A DNA stretch of 14,606 bases from the NCBI GenBank assembly GCA_046728115.1, contig JBKPDW010000396.1:1-14606 (forward strand), written 5' to 3'. Position numbers and translations under genes: made by a program. Position 1 is the stretch's first letter. The number at the start of each line of letters is the position of its first letter. The stretch is from CAVSWN01 sp046728115 (GTDB lineage: Bacteria > Acidobacteriota > Vicinamibacteria > Vicinamibacterales > CAVVIG01). This document shows, in pieces, positions 7,115 through 14,455 of the stretch. Under the pieces are notes generated by a model. The model was not told the DNA's origin and made no database searches. It worked only from the letters and a program-made list of their open reading frames with translations.

Positions 7115-7828
7115 GTGTTCATCGCCGCGGTCCGCTCAATCGCGACCTACGTCGCCGTCTCCCTGTACGTCCTCGTCGTCGCACCTCCCGCGATGCTGAT
7201 CGCGATCCTGTTCGGAGCCAAGAATCACCTCTACGTCCTGGGGCACATCGGCGTTCAGCTCGGGCTGATGTTGTCCGGCATCCGCTATCGCGTCGAGGGG
7301 CGCGAGAACGTGCCGGTGGGACGCGCCGCCGTCTTCTGCGCGAATCATCAAAGCAACGTCGACCCGCCGGTGCTGTTCGACGCGCTTCACCCGCGGATGC
7401 ACATCCTGTACAAGGCCGAGATCGAGGCCATCCCAATTCTCGCGCGTGCGTTTCGCTATGGCGGCTTCATCCCGGTCGACCGGCGGAACAAGGAAGCGGC
7501 CCTGCGGTCGATCGAGGCCGGTGCGGAGTCGATCCGGGCCGGCAACTCTTTTCTGATCTTTCCGGAAGGCACCCGCAGCAAGACCGCTGAGATGCTGCCA
7601 TTCAAGAAAGGCGGGTTCATCATGGCGATCAAGGCGCAGGCGCCGATCGTACCGGTAGCCGTCCAGGGAGGCCGCGATGCCATGCAGAAGGGAAGTGCGA
7701 TCATCCGTCCCGTCACCGTGCGGATCCGGGTCGGACCACCGATCGAAACTGCCGGCATTGATCTGGCCAGTCGCGACCAGGTCATCGCGGCGACACGCGA
7801 ACGAATTCGCACGTTGCTCGACGCCTGA
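7115..7828 (+). CDS. plsC: 1-acyl-sn-glycerol-3-phosphate acyltransferase (PlsC-type)
   Basis: This enzyme class moves an acyl chain from acyl-ACP or acyl-CoA to lysophosphatidic acid at the inner membrane face, making phosphatidic acid for phospholipid synthesis. The 237-residue length is typical. Residues about 5-50 hold hydrophobic segments that anchor the protein. The catalytic H-x4-D motif is NHQSNVD (His 78, Asp 83), and the acceptor-binding FPEGTRS is at 149-155. KKGGFIMAIKAQAPIVPVAV matches the later conserved block ending in VPV. GTG 7115 is the only start that keeps the whole membrane anchor; there is no ribosome site. The large VWFA-related gene follows after 21 nt but seems to have its own promoter. 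Other lysophospholipid acyltransferase specificities (for example hemolysin-like or ornithine-lipid enzymes) cannot be excluded. Confidence 0.92.
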   Translation: MFIAAVRSIATYVAVSLYVLVVAPPAMLIAILFGAKNHLYVLGHIGVQLGLMLSGIRYRVEGRENVPVGRAAVFCANHQSNVDPPVLFDALHPRMHILYKAEIEAIPILARAFRYGGFIPVDRRNKEAALRSIEAGAESIRAGNSFLIFPEGTRSKTAEMLPFKKGGFIMAIKAQAPIVPVAVQGGRDAMQKGSAIIRPVTVRIRVGPPIETAGIDLASRDQVIAATRERIRTLLDA

Positions 7829-7831
7829 ATC

Positions 7832-7840
7832 TGATAAGGT
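7832..7840 (+). promoter_or_regulatory. Candidate extended -10 element for the VWFA-related gene
   Basis: TGATAAGGT has the extended -10 form TGnTAnnnT and ends 9 nt before the ATG at 7850. It lies just after the stop of the acyltransferase gene. No Shine-Dalgarno precedes the ATG, so a leaderless mRNA is possible. Confidence 0.4.
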
Positions 7841-7849
7841 GATGCTGTC

Positions 7850-9946
7850 ATGCGGGCGATGCGGGCCTTTTTCGTCGCCGGCGTACTAACGGCGGTCGTC
7901 GCAGCGGCGGGCCGCAGTCAGTCGACACAGCAGCCGCCCCAGCCCACCTTTCGCACGGAGGCCAATTACGTCCGTGTGGATGTGTACGCCACCGACGCCA
8001 ACGGTGCCCCGGTCCCGGATCTCGATCAGAAGGATTTCGAGGTTCTGGAAACCGGCGTCCAACAGAGGATCGACCAATTCGAGCGGGTGCAGATCCGCGC
8101 CAATCTGCCGCAGGACGTGCGGCTCGAGCCCAATACCGTCGAGGCTGGAGGCCAGGCTGCGCAGAATCCGCGAGCGCGAGTGTTCGTCATCTTTCTCGAC
8201 TACAACCACGTCGGCATCGAAGGTTCACACAGAATTCGCCAGCCGCTGGTCGACACGCTCAACCATCTGATCGGCCCCGAGGATCTGTTTGCGGTGATGA
8301 CGCCGGAGATGTCCGCCCGCGACCTCTCCTTCGCCAGGCGGACGACGACCATCGAAGGGTTTCTGTCTCGGTACTGGACGTGGGGAGAGCGCGATCAATC
8401 CATCTCAACCGATCCCATAGAGGACGAGTACCGCATGTGTTATCCCGGTCTCGGTCCGAATGCTGGCTGCGCGGACGACGACCGTGGCATCGCCGATCGG
8501 ATGATCGAGCGCCGCAAAGAGAAACTGACGCTGGATGCGCTCGACGATCTTGTGCACTACCTTCGAGGCGTGCGCGAAGAACGTAAGGCGGTGCTGGTAG
8601 TCACCGAAGGATGGCGGCTCTTCCGTCCAGACCCGAGTCTGGCGCTGCGACAGTCATGTCGCGTCCCGGTCACCACGATTGGTATCGACCCGCGAACGGC
8701 AAAGCCGACATCCGATCCTGTTGCCATCGGTGCAACTGGCTCCAACCTGAAGTGCGAACGTGATCGGCAAAACCTGGCGGCGATCGACGACGACGAACAG
8801 TTTCGAAGGATGTTCGACGAGGCCAATCGTGCCAATGTTTCCTTCTATCCTGTTGAACCCAGAGGACTCGTCGTCTTCGACGAGCCGATCTCCAAACCGA
8901 CAACGGGGCGTCCGCCTCGCGGGGCGACAACGCTGACACCGCCTGTCACTGATCAAGCGCGGCTCACGGCTCGCCACGACGCCCTTCGGACGCTCGCCGG
9001 AGCGACCGATGGACGCGCAATCCTCGATTCGAACGATCTCGAGCGAGGACTCAAGCGCGTGCTCGACGATCTCAGCTCTTACTATCTCCTCGGCTACTAC
9101 TCGTCCGGCAGGCTCGATGGAAAATTTCACCCGATCACCGTGCGGGTGAAGCGTCCAGGCGTCCAGGTCCGTGCCCGCCGCGGCTATCTTGCGGCGACGC
9201 CGACCGACGCGACGTCATCGGCTGCCACCGCGGCAGCGGCGTCTGCCGCGCCCAGTGCCGAAACGCTGGCGATTCAGACGGCACTCGCGCCTTTGACTGC
9301 GTTCGGTCGCGACGAATCGCTGCGTGTGCACGTAGCCACTGGATGGCGTCCCGGTGCAGATGGTCGTCCGACCGCGGCGTTCTGGGTCGTTCGAGAAATC
9401 GGCGCCGGTGTGCCGGTCAGCCGCGACGTGGATGTCAGCGTCATCGCCGCGTCCGGTGCGACGATCGGCCGCTCAACGGGGCAGAACGATGACCGGAGCG
9501 TGCTGGTCTTCGTATCGCCGTCCGAGCCGATCACGTCGGGAAACTACACCGTGCGCGTTCGCAGCGAGGGCCTGGGAACAGGAACTGTTACGGTGAATCT
9601 GCCGGCCGCGCCCGAGGCCGGCGGCGCCATCTTCAAGCGCCGTGGCCCCACGACCGGCAACAAGGATGCTCCCACGGCCGATCTGCGATTTCGACGGAAC
9701 GAACGGCTGCGCATCGATTTGCCCACGCCCGACGGCAGACCCGTTTCGGCTCGTTTGCTCGATCGGACGGGCAAGCCACTGTCGGTACCCCTGATCGCTG
9801 CCGTGCGCGACGATGCCGACGGTTCGCGGTGGCAGACGACGGACGTCGTGCTCGCGCCGCTAACGGTGGGCGATTACGTCGTCGAAATGGCCTCGGGCGA
9901 GCCAGGCGAGAAGCGAACTCTGGTCGCGTTTCGCGTCGTGCCCTAG
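7850..9946 (+). CDS. Secreted VWFA-related domain protein (TIGR03436-like)
   Basis: The 698-residue product begins with a signal peptide (RAFFVAGVLTAVVAAAGRSQ). The first mature block, VRVDVYATDANGAPVPDL with DFEVLE soon after, is the usual N-terminal domain of the acidobacterial VWFA-related family. The von Willebrand-like domain starts at about residue 120 with VFVIFLDYNHVGIEGSHRIR; the metal-site DxSxS signature is absent here. YYLLGYYSSGRLDGKFH (about 409-425) and VQVRARRGYLA are the family's C-terminal hallmarks. An Ala/Ser/Thr linker (about 446-468) leads to a 230-residue beta-rich domain not always present in the family. The role of these proteins is unknown; an outer-surface or periplasmic binding function is likely. 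Many Vicinamibacteria carry numerous paralogues. The gene faces a minus-strand gene across an 87-nt gap with inverted repeats. Confidence 0.88.
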   Translation: MRAMRAFFVAGVLTAVVAAAGRSQSTQQPPQPTFRTEANYVRVDVYATDANGAPVPDLDQKDFEVLETGVQQRIDQFERVQIRANLPQDVRLEPNTVEAGGQAAQNPRARVFVIFLDYNHVGIEGSHRIRQPLVDTLNHLIGPEDLFAVMTPEMSARDLSFARRTTTIEGFLSRYWTWGERDQSISTDPIEDEYRMCYPGLGPNAGCADDDRGIADRMIERRKEKLTLDALDDLVHYLRGVREERKAVLVVTEGWRLFRPDPSLALRQSCRVPVTTIGIDPRTAKPTSDPVAIGATGSNLKCERDRQNLAAIDDDEQFRRMFDEANRANVSFYPVEPRGLVVFDEPISKPTTGRPPRGATTLTPPVTDQARLTARHDALRTLAGATDGRAILDSNDLERGLKRVLDDLSSYYLLGYYSSGRLDGKFHPITVRVKRPGVQVRARRGYLAATPTDATSSAATAAAASAAPSAETLAIQTALAPLTAFGRDESLRVHVATGWRPGADGRPTAAFWVVREIGAGVPVSRDVDVSVIAASGATIGRSTGQNDDRSVLVFVSPSEPITSGNYTVRVRSEGLGTGTVTVNLPAAPEAGGAIFKRRGPTTGNKDAPTADLRFRRNERLRIDLPTPDGRPVSARLLDRTGKPLSVPLIAAVRDDADGSRWQTTDVVLAPLTVGDYVVEMASGEPGEKRTLVAFRVVP

Positions 9947-9955
9947 AGAGAGACG

Positions 9956-10030
9956 ACGATCAACGCTGAGGCTCGCCGAAATCGCAGAGAGCACTAAGGT
10001 TGCGGTCTCCGCGGACCTTGTGTTGATCGT
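9956..10030. terminator. Nested inverted repeats between convergent genes, possible bidirectional terminator
   Basis: ACGATCAAC (9956-9964) is the exact reverse complement of GTTGATCGT (10022-10030). Inside lies a second hairpin: AAGGT (9996-10000) pairs with ACCTT (10015-10019), and GCGG (10002-10005) pairs with CCGC (10009-10012) around TCT. Both sit in the short gap where the VWFA gene and the minus-strand secreted-protein gene end. Neither strand has a good T-run, so the terminator role is inferred from position. Confidence 0.45.
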
Positions 10031-10033
10031 GGT

Positions 10034-11170
10034 TTACGCTCCGCCCAACGAAAACGTCAACGTCCAGGGTTTCAACGGCTGACCGTCGGTTCCCAGAATC
10101 CCTTCCAGCAGGCTGACCTTCAATGTTCGGAAACGTTCGAGCGGCTTCGTGAACCGCAACTCCAAAACCCTCGCTGGGGCGTTGTACACGAACGTGAACT
10201 CCGTGGCCGGCGTCACCGGTTCGCCGCGCTCCACGGTCTGCGACTCGAGATAACTGGCGCGGATGCGGCCCTTCAGCGTCGTCTGATCGAGATCGCGCGA
10301 AAACTGGATGCGCACGGTCGTCGACAGCATCACATCGGTTTCGTCCTCCGTCGGCGCGCTGAATATCACCTCCGGCGGCGGGCCCAGCGCCACCCGAATC
10401 GGTTCCTCTTCGGCTGTCTGCGTGGGCGGCTTGGCGAGCGCCAGGCTGCCCACCTCGGCTTCGAGCCACTGCAGCCCGCGCGCCTGCTGGACGGTGCCGC
10501 GGATGGTCAGCCACCGGCTCGTATCGAGCCGGGAATCAAGCGCGAGCTCGAACTCCTTGCCGCTCGAATCGCGAAGGCGCGGGCGCATGTTCGCGATCCA
10601 CAAAGCGGCGTCGGAGGATCGGAGCACGAAATCGTAGCGGCTCCGCGCCGGTGCGTCCGGCAAATCGCCGAGCAGATTGCGGCCGGAGTACTGGCCGGTG
10701 ATCGTGACCTTCTGTTCAACGAAGCGCGACGGGTTCAGTACGATTGCACGGATCGTCGGCGACATCGGTGGCGAAGCCGCTGCAACCGCGGAGGCGACGA
10801 TGGCCGTCACTTCACCCGGACGTGGCCAAGAGCCCTCGGGATCGAAGTGGAACACGGCGCGCAAATCGTACGTGGTGAGGCGCGGGTCGTCGACCTTCAT
10901 GCGGCCGATGTCCCAGAACTCGCCGCGGACCTCGTCCAGGCCGTCAGGCGCGCTGCCTTTGAACACTAGGTTGATGGACCCGGCGCCGTCCGAGACTTTG
11001 AGCTGCCCGTTTGGTGTCTGCTCCACCTTGCCGACGAGAACGATCGGACGCCCGTGGTAAAAGCCAGGGAAGCTGAGCAGCGCCGCGAGGTTGGTCGCGC
11101 GTCGAGTCGCCGATTGCGCGCCGAGCGTCGTTGCGACTGCCAGGAAAAGCAGGGTGAACCGTCGGATCAT
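10034..11170 (-). CDS. Secreted protein with C-terminal Ig-like (Big_5/SbsA-type) domain
   Basis: I do not recognise the whole 378-residue protein. It starts with a signal peptide (MIRRFTLLFLAVATTLGAQS), so it is exported. Residues about 25-260 contain two similar-looking beta-rich segments, each with a phrase of the type GKVEQTPNGQLKVSDGAGS or ITGQYSGRNLLGDLP, which recall OB-fold-like modules. Residues about 265-378 (EVIFSAPTEDETDVMLSTTV, IQFSRDLD, LRFTKPLERFRTLKVSL, GILGTDGQPL) look like the Big_5 Ig-like domain of bacterial surface proteins. The ATG at 11170 is preferred because the open frame's longer version places 26 charged residues before the signal peptide. The start lies 7 nt after the OPT transporter stop on the same strand, so the two are probably one operon. 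A role beside the transporter is inference. Confidence 0.8.
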   Translation of the reverse strand: MIRRFTLLFLAVATTLGAQSATRRATNLAALLSFPGFYHGRPIVLVGKVEQTPNGQLKVSDGAGSINLVFKGSAPDGLDEVRGEFWDIGRMKVDDPRLTTYDLRAVFHFDPEGSWPRPGEVTAIVASAVAAASPPMSPTIRAIVLNPSRFVEQKVTITGQYSGRNLLGDLPDAPARSRYDFVLRSSDAALWIANMRPRLRDSSGKEFELALDSRLDTSRWLTIRGTVQQARGLQWLEAEVGSLALAKPPTQTAEEEPIRVALGPPPEVIFSAPTEDETDVMLSTTVRIQFSRDLDQTTLKGRIRASYLESQTVERGEPVTPATEFTFVYNAPARVLELRFTKPLERFRTLKVSLLEGILGTDGQPLKPWTLTFSLGGA

Positions 11171-11177
11171 GACCGGG

Positions 11178-13139
11178 CTACATAACCTTCTTTTGCGCCT
11201 GCCGCGCCAGAATGGCCGCCAGTCCAAGGAAGAGCAATGCGCCTGCAATGTAACCGCTCAGGCCGTCGTGCAGAAATGGAAGCGCCGCGCCGATCGATTG
11301 CGGAGCTCCAATGTACTTGAACCCGACAAGAGCCGCATACAGGATTCCGCACAGCGACCCGCCTGCAATCAGACCAGAGCTGAACAGCGTGCCAGCGCCG
11401 ACCTCCGATTCCTCTTTCGTGTGAGTCTTCCGCTCCACGTACGCGCGCACCAGACCTCCGACGAAAATCGGCGCCGTTGTGGCAATCGGCAGGTACGAGC
11501 CGACAGCAAACGACAGCGATCGGACGCCGCAGACTTCCAGTGTGACGGAGATGAACACGCCGACCAGGACGAGGCCCCAGGGAAGGTTCTGACTGAGCAG
11601 CCCTTTGATGATCGTCGCCATCAGCGTCGCCTGCGGCGCCGCGATGTCAGCGCTGCCGATCCCGAACACCCGATGCAGCGAGAGGGTCGTCACGCCAATG
11701 ACGAACGCGCTCGTGACCACGCCGATGATGAGGCCAACTTGCTGGTAAATGGGTGTCGCACCGACGAGATATCCGGTCTTCAGGTCCTGCGAGGTGCCGC
11801 CCGCGTTGGCGGCCGCGATGCACACCACGGCGCCGACGCAGATGGCGATCGGTCCGTACGCATCACCCGTCCAACCGAGCGCCACAAAGAGCAGACACGT
11901 GAGGATCAACGTGGCAATCGTCATGCCCGAAATCGGATTCGACGAAGTGCCAATGAGACCGGTAATGCGCGACGAGACGGTTACGAACAGGAAGCCGAAG
12001 ACGATCACCAGGATGGCTGCGAGGAAGTTGCCCTGCGTCGGCATCTTCGGCATCACGGCAAGAAAGATCGCGAGCAGGAGCGAGCCGCCCAGCACGAAGA
12101 CGGTCGGGATGTCACGCTCGGTGCGCAGCCGTGTCTCCATACCCGAGCCGGCGCCGAAGTCTTTGAGCCCTTCACGAGCGGACGCCACGATGGTCGGCAG
12201 CGTGCGGCCTAGGGTGATGAGTCCGGCCGCCAGCACGGCACCGGCGCCGATATACCTGATGTACGCGCTCCACAGTTGGGGCGGGCTCATTTCCGAGATC
12301 TTGAACGCGGCTCCGGTGGCCGGATTGTTGGCGAAGTTGGGATGAATCGGGGGAAAAGGCACCGGAATGTAGGCGCCGAGGATCGACAACAACGGCAGCA
12401 GCACGAGCCACGACAGTACGCCGCCGGCGAACATGGTGCCCGCGATGCGAGGTCCGATCACGTAGCCGACGCCCATGTATTCAGGTGAGATGTCGACGTT
12501 CAGCGTCGCGTTTGGAAACTGGCTGGCACGCGGCGTCGAGTAGTCGAGCTCGGTAAGGAAAATCGCGAATACCCACGATAGCGCTTTCCAGACCGCTCCA
12601 AACCCGACTCCGCTGAATACCATCCCAGCCAGTCGGCCCCCGCGCTCGCCGGCAACGAGCACGTCAGCGCAGGCCGTCCCTTCGGGGTAGGGCAGCACGC
12701 CGTGTTCCTTGACGATGAGCGCGCGCCGCAGCGGCACCATCATCAGCACGCCGAGGATGCCGCCGGCGAACGCCAGCACCGTGATCTGGAAATAGCTGAA
12801 ATACGCCGGCCCGTCCGGCACGAGAAAGATCAACGCCGGAATCGTAAAAACCACGCCGCCCGCGACCGACTCACCCGCCGATCCAATGGTTTGCACGATG
12901 TTGTTTTCGAGAATCGTGGAGCCACCCAGCTTCTTCAGCACCGAAATCGCCAGCACCGCGATCGGGATGGACGCGCTGACAGTCAGGCCCGCGCGCAGTC
13001 CGAGATACACGGTCGATGCGCCGAACAGCAGACCGAACAGAATACCAATGACGACGGCTTTTGCCGTGAACTCGGCTGGCGATTGTGACGGCGGTACGTA
13101 CGGCTGAAAGGCCGTCGACACCGTGACGGGAGTGGCCAT
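11178..13139 (-). CDS. OPT family oligopeptide transporter
   Basis: The 653-residue product is a polytopic membrane protein with about 14-16 hydrophobic segments, the normal size for prokaryotic OPT transporters, which import peptides (or, in related branches, metal-chelator complexes) using the proton gradient. The N-terminus (PYVPPSQSPAEFTAKAVVIG then FGASTVYLGLRAGLTVSASI) is the family's most conserved block. GVLPYPEGTACADVLVAGE and ANAGGTSQDLKTGYLVGATP are further signatures. An ATG at 13157 is in frame too; 13139 is preferred because the conserved region begins right after it and because an extended -10 element (TGCTACACT) lies 8 nt upstream of 13139, overlapping the longer start. The gene diverges from rex. 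It is followed at 7 nt by a secreted-protein gene. Substrate cannot be told from sequence alone. Confidence 0.93.
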   Translation of the reverse strand: MATPVTVSTAFQPYVPPSQSPAEFTAKAVVIGILFGLLFGASTVYLGLRAGLTVSASIPIAVLAISVLKKLGGSTILENNIVQTIGSAGESVAGGVVFTIPALIFLVPDGPAYFSYFQITVLAFAGGILGVLMMVPLRRALIVKEHGVLPYPEGTACADVLVAGERGGRLAGMVFSGVGFGAVWKALSWVFAIFLTELDYSTPRASQFPNATLNVDISPEYMGVGYVIGPRIAGTMFAGGVLSWLVLLPLLSILGAYIPVPFPPIHPNFANNPATGAAFKISEMSPPQLWSAYIRYIGAGAVLAAGLITLGRTLPTIVASAREGLKDFGAGSGMETRLRTERDIPTVFVLGGSLLLAIFLAVMPKMPTQGNFLAAILVIVFGFLFVTVSSRITGLIGTSSNPISGMTIATLILTCLLFVALGWTGDAYGPIAICVGAVVCIAAANAGGTSQDLKTGYLVGATPIYQQVGLIIGVVTSAFVIGVTTLSLHRVFGIGSADIAAPQATLMATIIKGLLSQNLPWGLVLVGVFISVTLEVCGVRSLSFAVGSYLPIATTAPIFVGGLVRAYVERKTHTKEESEVGAGTLFSSGLIAGGSLCGILYAALVGFKYIGAPQSIGAALPFLHDGLSGYIAGALLFLGLAAILARQAQKKVM

Positions 13140-13147
13140 AGGCGGCG

Positions 13148-13156
13148 AGTGTAGCA
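13148..13156 (-). promoter_or_regulatory. Candidate extended -10 element for the OPT gene
   Basis: Read on the minus strand this is TGCTACACT (TGnTAnnnT), ending 8 nt before the ATG at 13139. TTGTAG on the same strand, 16 nt upstream of the hexamer, could serve as -35; it coincides with the rex -10. A start 6-8 nt downstream would give a leaderless mRNA. Confidence 0.5.
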
Positions 13157-13167
13157 TGGAGGTTTTT

Positions 13168-13176
13168 TGCTACAAT
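13168..13176 (+). promoter_or_regulatory. Candidate extended -10 element for rex
   Basis: TGCTACAAT (TGnTAnnnT) ends 11 nt before the GTG at 13188, with no Shine-Dalgarno between. A GTGTAG 16 nt upstream of the hexamer could act as a weak -35 and overlaps the OPT -10. The element is an 8-of-9 inverted copy of the OPT one, 11 bp away. Confidence 0.5.
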
Positions 13177-13185
13177 CGGCCCCGC

Positions 13186-13204
13186 TTGTGAAAACAGCGA
13201 ACAA
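13186..13204 (+). promoter_or_regulatory. Possible Rex operator over the rex start codon
   Basis: TTGTGAAAACAGCGAACAA has a perfect left half (TTGTGAA) of the Rex consensus TTGTGAAnnnnTTCACAA, but the right half CGAACAA matches at 4 of 7 positions (the terminal ACAA), and the spacer is 5 nt instead of 4. It covers the likely transcription start and the GTG codon, a good place for autorepression. The right half is weak, so this may be chance. Confidence 0.3.
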
Positions 13205-13877
13205 AGGACCCGCCCGCGCCGCTGCGGGGAAGCAGAGCCCTGACCAGGTCTCCGAGCTCACGACCAACCGCCTGTCCGTGTACCTCCGCTGCCTGAACGT
13301 GCTCGAAGGCGCAGGCGTCCGTACCATTTCCTCGCAGGCCCTCGCCGAGCAGTTTCACCTGAATGCCGCGCAGATTCGCAAAGACCTCGCGTACTTCGGC
13401 GAGTTCGGCGTGCGCGGCGTCGGGTACTACGTTCGCGATCTCAAACGCCATCTCCGGCAGATCCTTGGCCTGGATCGCAAGCTGCGCGTCGCGATCATGG
13501 GCGCCGGCAATCTCGGTCTCGCGCTCGCGGACTATCCCGGTTTTCGCCAGGAAGGATTCGAGATCTCGGCGCTCTTCGACAACCTGCGCGAAAAGGTCGG
13601 ACAGAACTCCCGCGGCGGCGTGCCTATTTACGACATCCACGATCTGAAGAAGATCGCGCGCCGCGATGGCATTCGCATCGCCGTCATCGCCGTGCCGGCG
13701 CCTTCCGCCCAGCATGTAGTCAATCTCGTCGTCGCGTCGGGCATCAAGGCGGTTCTGAACTTCTCGCCGGGCACGCTGCAGGTGCCCGACGATGTGAAGC
13801 TGAAGAGCGTGGACCTCACCGTCTCGCTCGAGAGCCTGTCGTTTTTCCTTGCGCAAGGGGACGGTCAGGAGGCGTAG
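13188..13877 (+). CDS. rex: Redox-sensing transcriptional repressor Rex
   Basis: Rex senses the NADH/NAD+ ratio: it binds operators when NADH is low and leaves DNA when NADH rises, releasing fermentation and respiration genes. The 229-residue product has the winged-helix domain (LTTNRLSVYLRCLNVLEGAG, then SSQALAEQFHLNAAQIRKDL at about 48-67 and AYFGEFGVRGVGY) and a Rossmann NADH domain with GAGNLG at 105-110. NFSPGTLQVPDDV and the closing SLESLSFFLA are typical too. GTG 13188 is preferred to TTG 13167, because the upstream TTG is part of the promoter's -10 region. A possible Rex site overlaps the start codon, so autoregulation is likely in principle. moaC follows after 56 nt on the same strand and may share the transcript. 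Confidence 0.96.
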   Translation: MKTANKGPARAAAGKQSPDQVSELTTNRLSVYLRCLNVLEGAGVRTISSQALAEQFHLNAAQIRKDLAYFGEFGVRGVGYYVRDLKRHLRQILGLDRKLRVAIMGAGNLGLALADYPGFRQEGFEISALFDNLREKVGQNSRGGVPIYDIHDLKKIARRDGIRIAVIAVPAPSAQHVVNLVVASGIKAVLNFSPGTLQVPDDVKLKSVDLTVSLESLSFFLAQGDGQEA

Positions 13878-13933
13878 CGGGGAGGGCAGAGGGCCGGGCG
13901 GGTCAGGACGGACGACTGCATAACGGGAGGGGA

Positions 13934-14455
13934 ATGGCTGGAAAGGCGCGTGGGGCGCGCAAGTCAATTCGGGCCAGCAGGGAGGCTCGCCTGTCTCACG
14001 TGGACGCCCGCGGGCGCGTGAGGATGGTCGACGTCGGCGACAAACCGGTCACGAACCGAGAGGCGATTGCGCGTGGATTCATCCGGATGTCGCGCGAGGC
14101 CCTGCGCCTGATCCGCCGCGGGAGCGTCAAGAAAGGCGATCCGCTCCAGGCCGCGCGTGTAGCCGGCATTCTCGCCGCCAAGCGGACCGCGTCGCTGATC
14201 CCGCTCTGTCATCCGCTGCCGCTGACCAACGTCAGCGTCGAGCTGACACCGCGCGGGCGCGGCTACGACGTCGAAGCTCGAGTCCGAACCTCCGCGCAGA
14301 CAGGCGTCGAGATGGAAGCGCTCACGGCCGTCGCTGTCGCGGCGTTGACGATGTACGACATGCTCAAGGCCGTGGACAGAACGATGGTTATCGGGGACAT
14401 CCGCTTGATGTTCAAGGCGGGAGGAAGGAGGGGGGTATACAAGCGTGGCATGTGA
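13934..14455 (+). CDS. moaC: Cyclic pyranopterin monophosphate synthase MoaC
   Basis: MoaC makes cyclic pyranopterin monophosphate from the MoaA product in the first stage of molybdenum cofactor synthesis, in the cytoplasm. The 173-residue protein shows the family order: LSHVDARGRVRMVDVGDKPV near residue 20, then VKKGDPLQAARVAGI (equivalent of catalytic Lys51 in E. coli), KRTASLIPLCHPLPL (Lys 83; His 93), GVEMEALTAV, and YDMLKAVDR (141-149) with Asp 142 and Lys 145, equivalent to E. coli Asp128 and Lys131. The 20-residue basic N-terminal extension is longer than in E. coli. The ATG has a strong ribosome site (GGGAGGGG, 13925-13932). No other moa gene is in the window. The stop codon lies within the first unit of the octamer repeat array. 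Confidence 0.96.
   Translation: MAGKARGARKSIRASREARLSHVDARGRVRMVDVGDKPVTNREAIARGFIRMSREALRLIRRGSVKKGDPLQAARVAGILAAKRTASLIPLCHPLPLTNVSVELTPRGRGYDVEARVRTSAQTGVEMEALTAVAVAALTMYDMLKAVDRTMVIGDIRLMFKAGGRRGVYKRGM

Noticed and set aside
11091..12212. Long plus-strand open frame (373 codons) opposite the OPT and secreted-protein genes
   Set aside because: Its product is Arg/His/Asp-rich low-complexity sequence expected of an antisense frame in GC-rich DNA; the minus strand encodes clear families.
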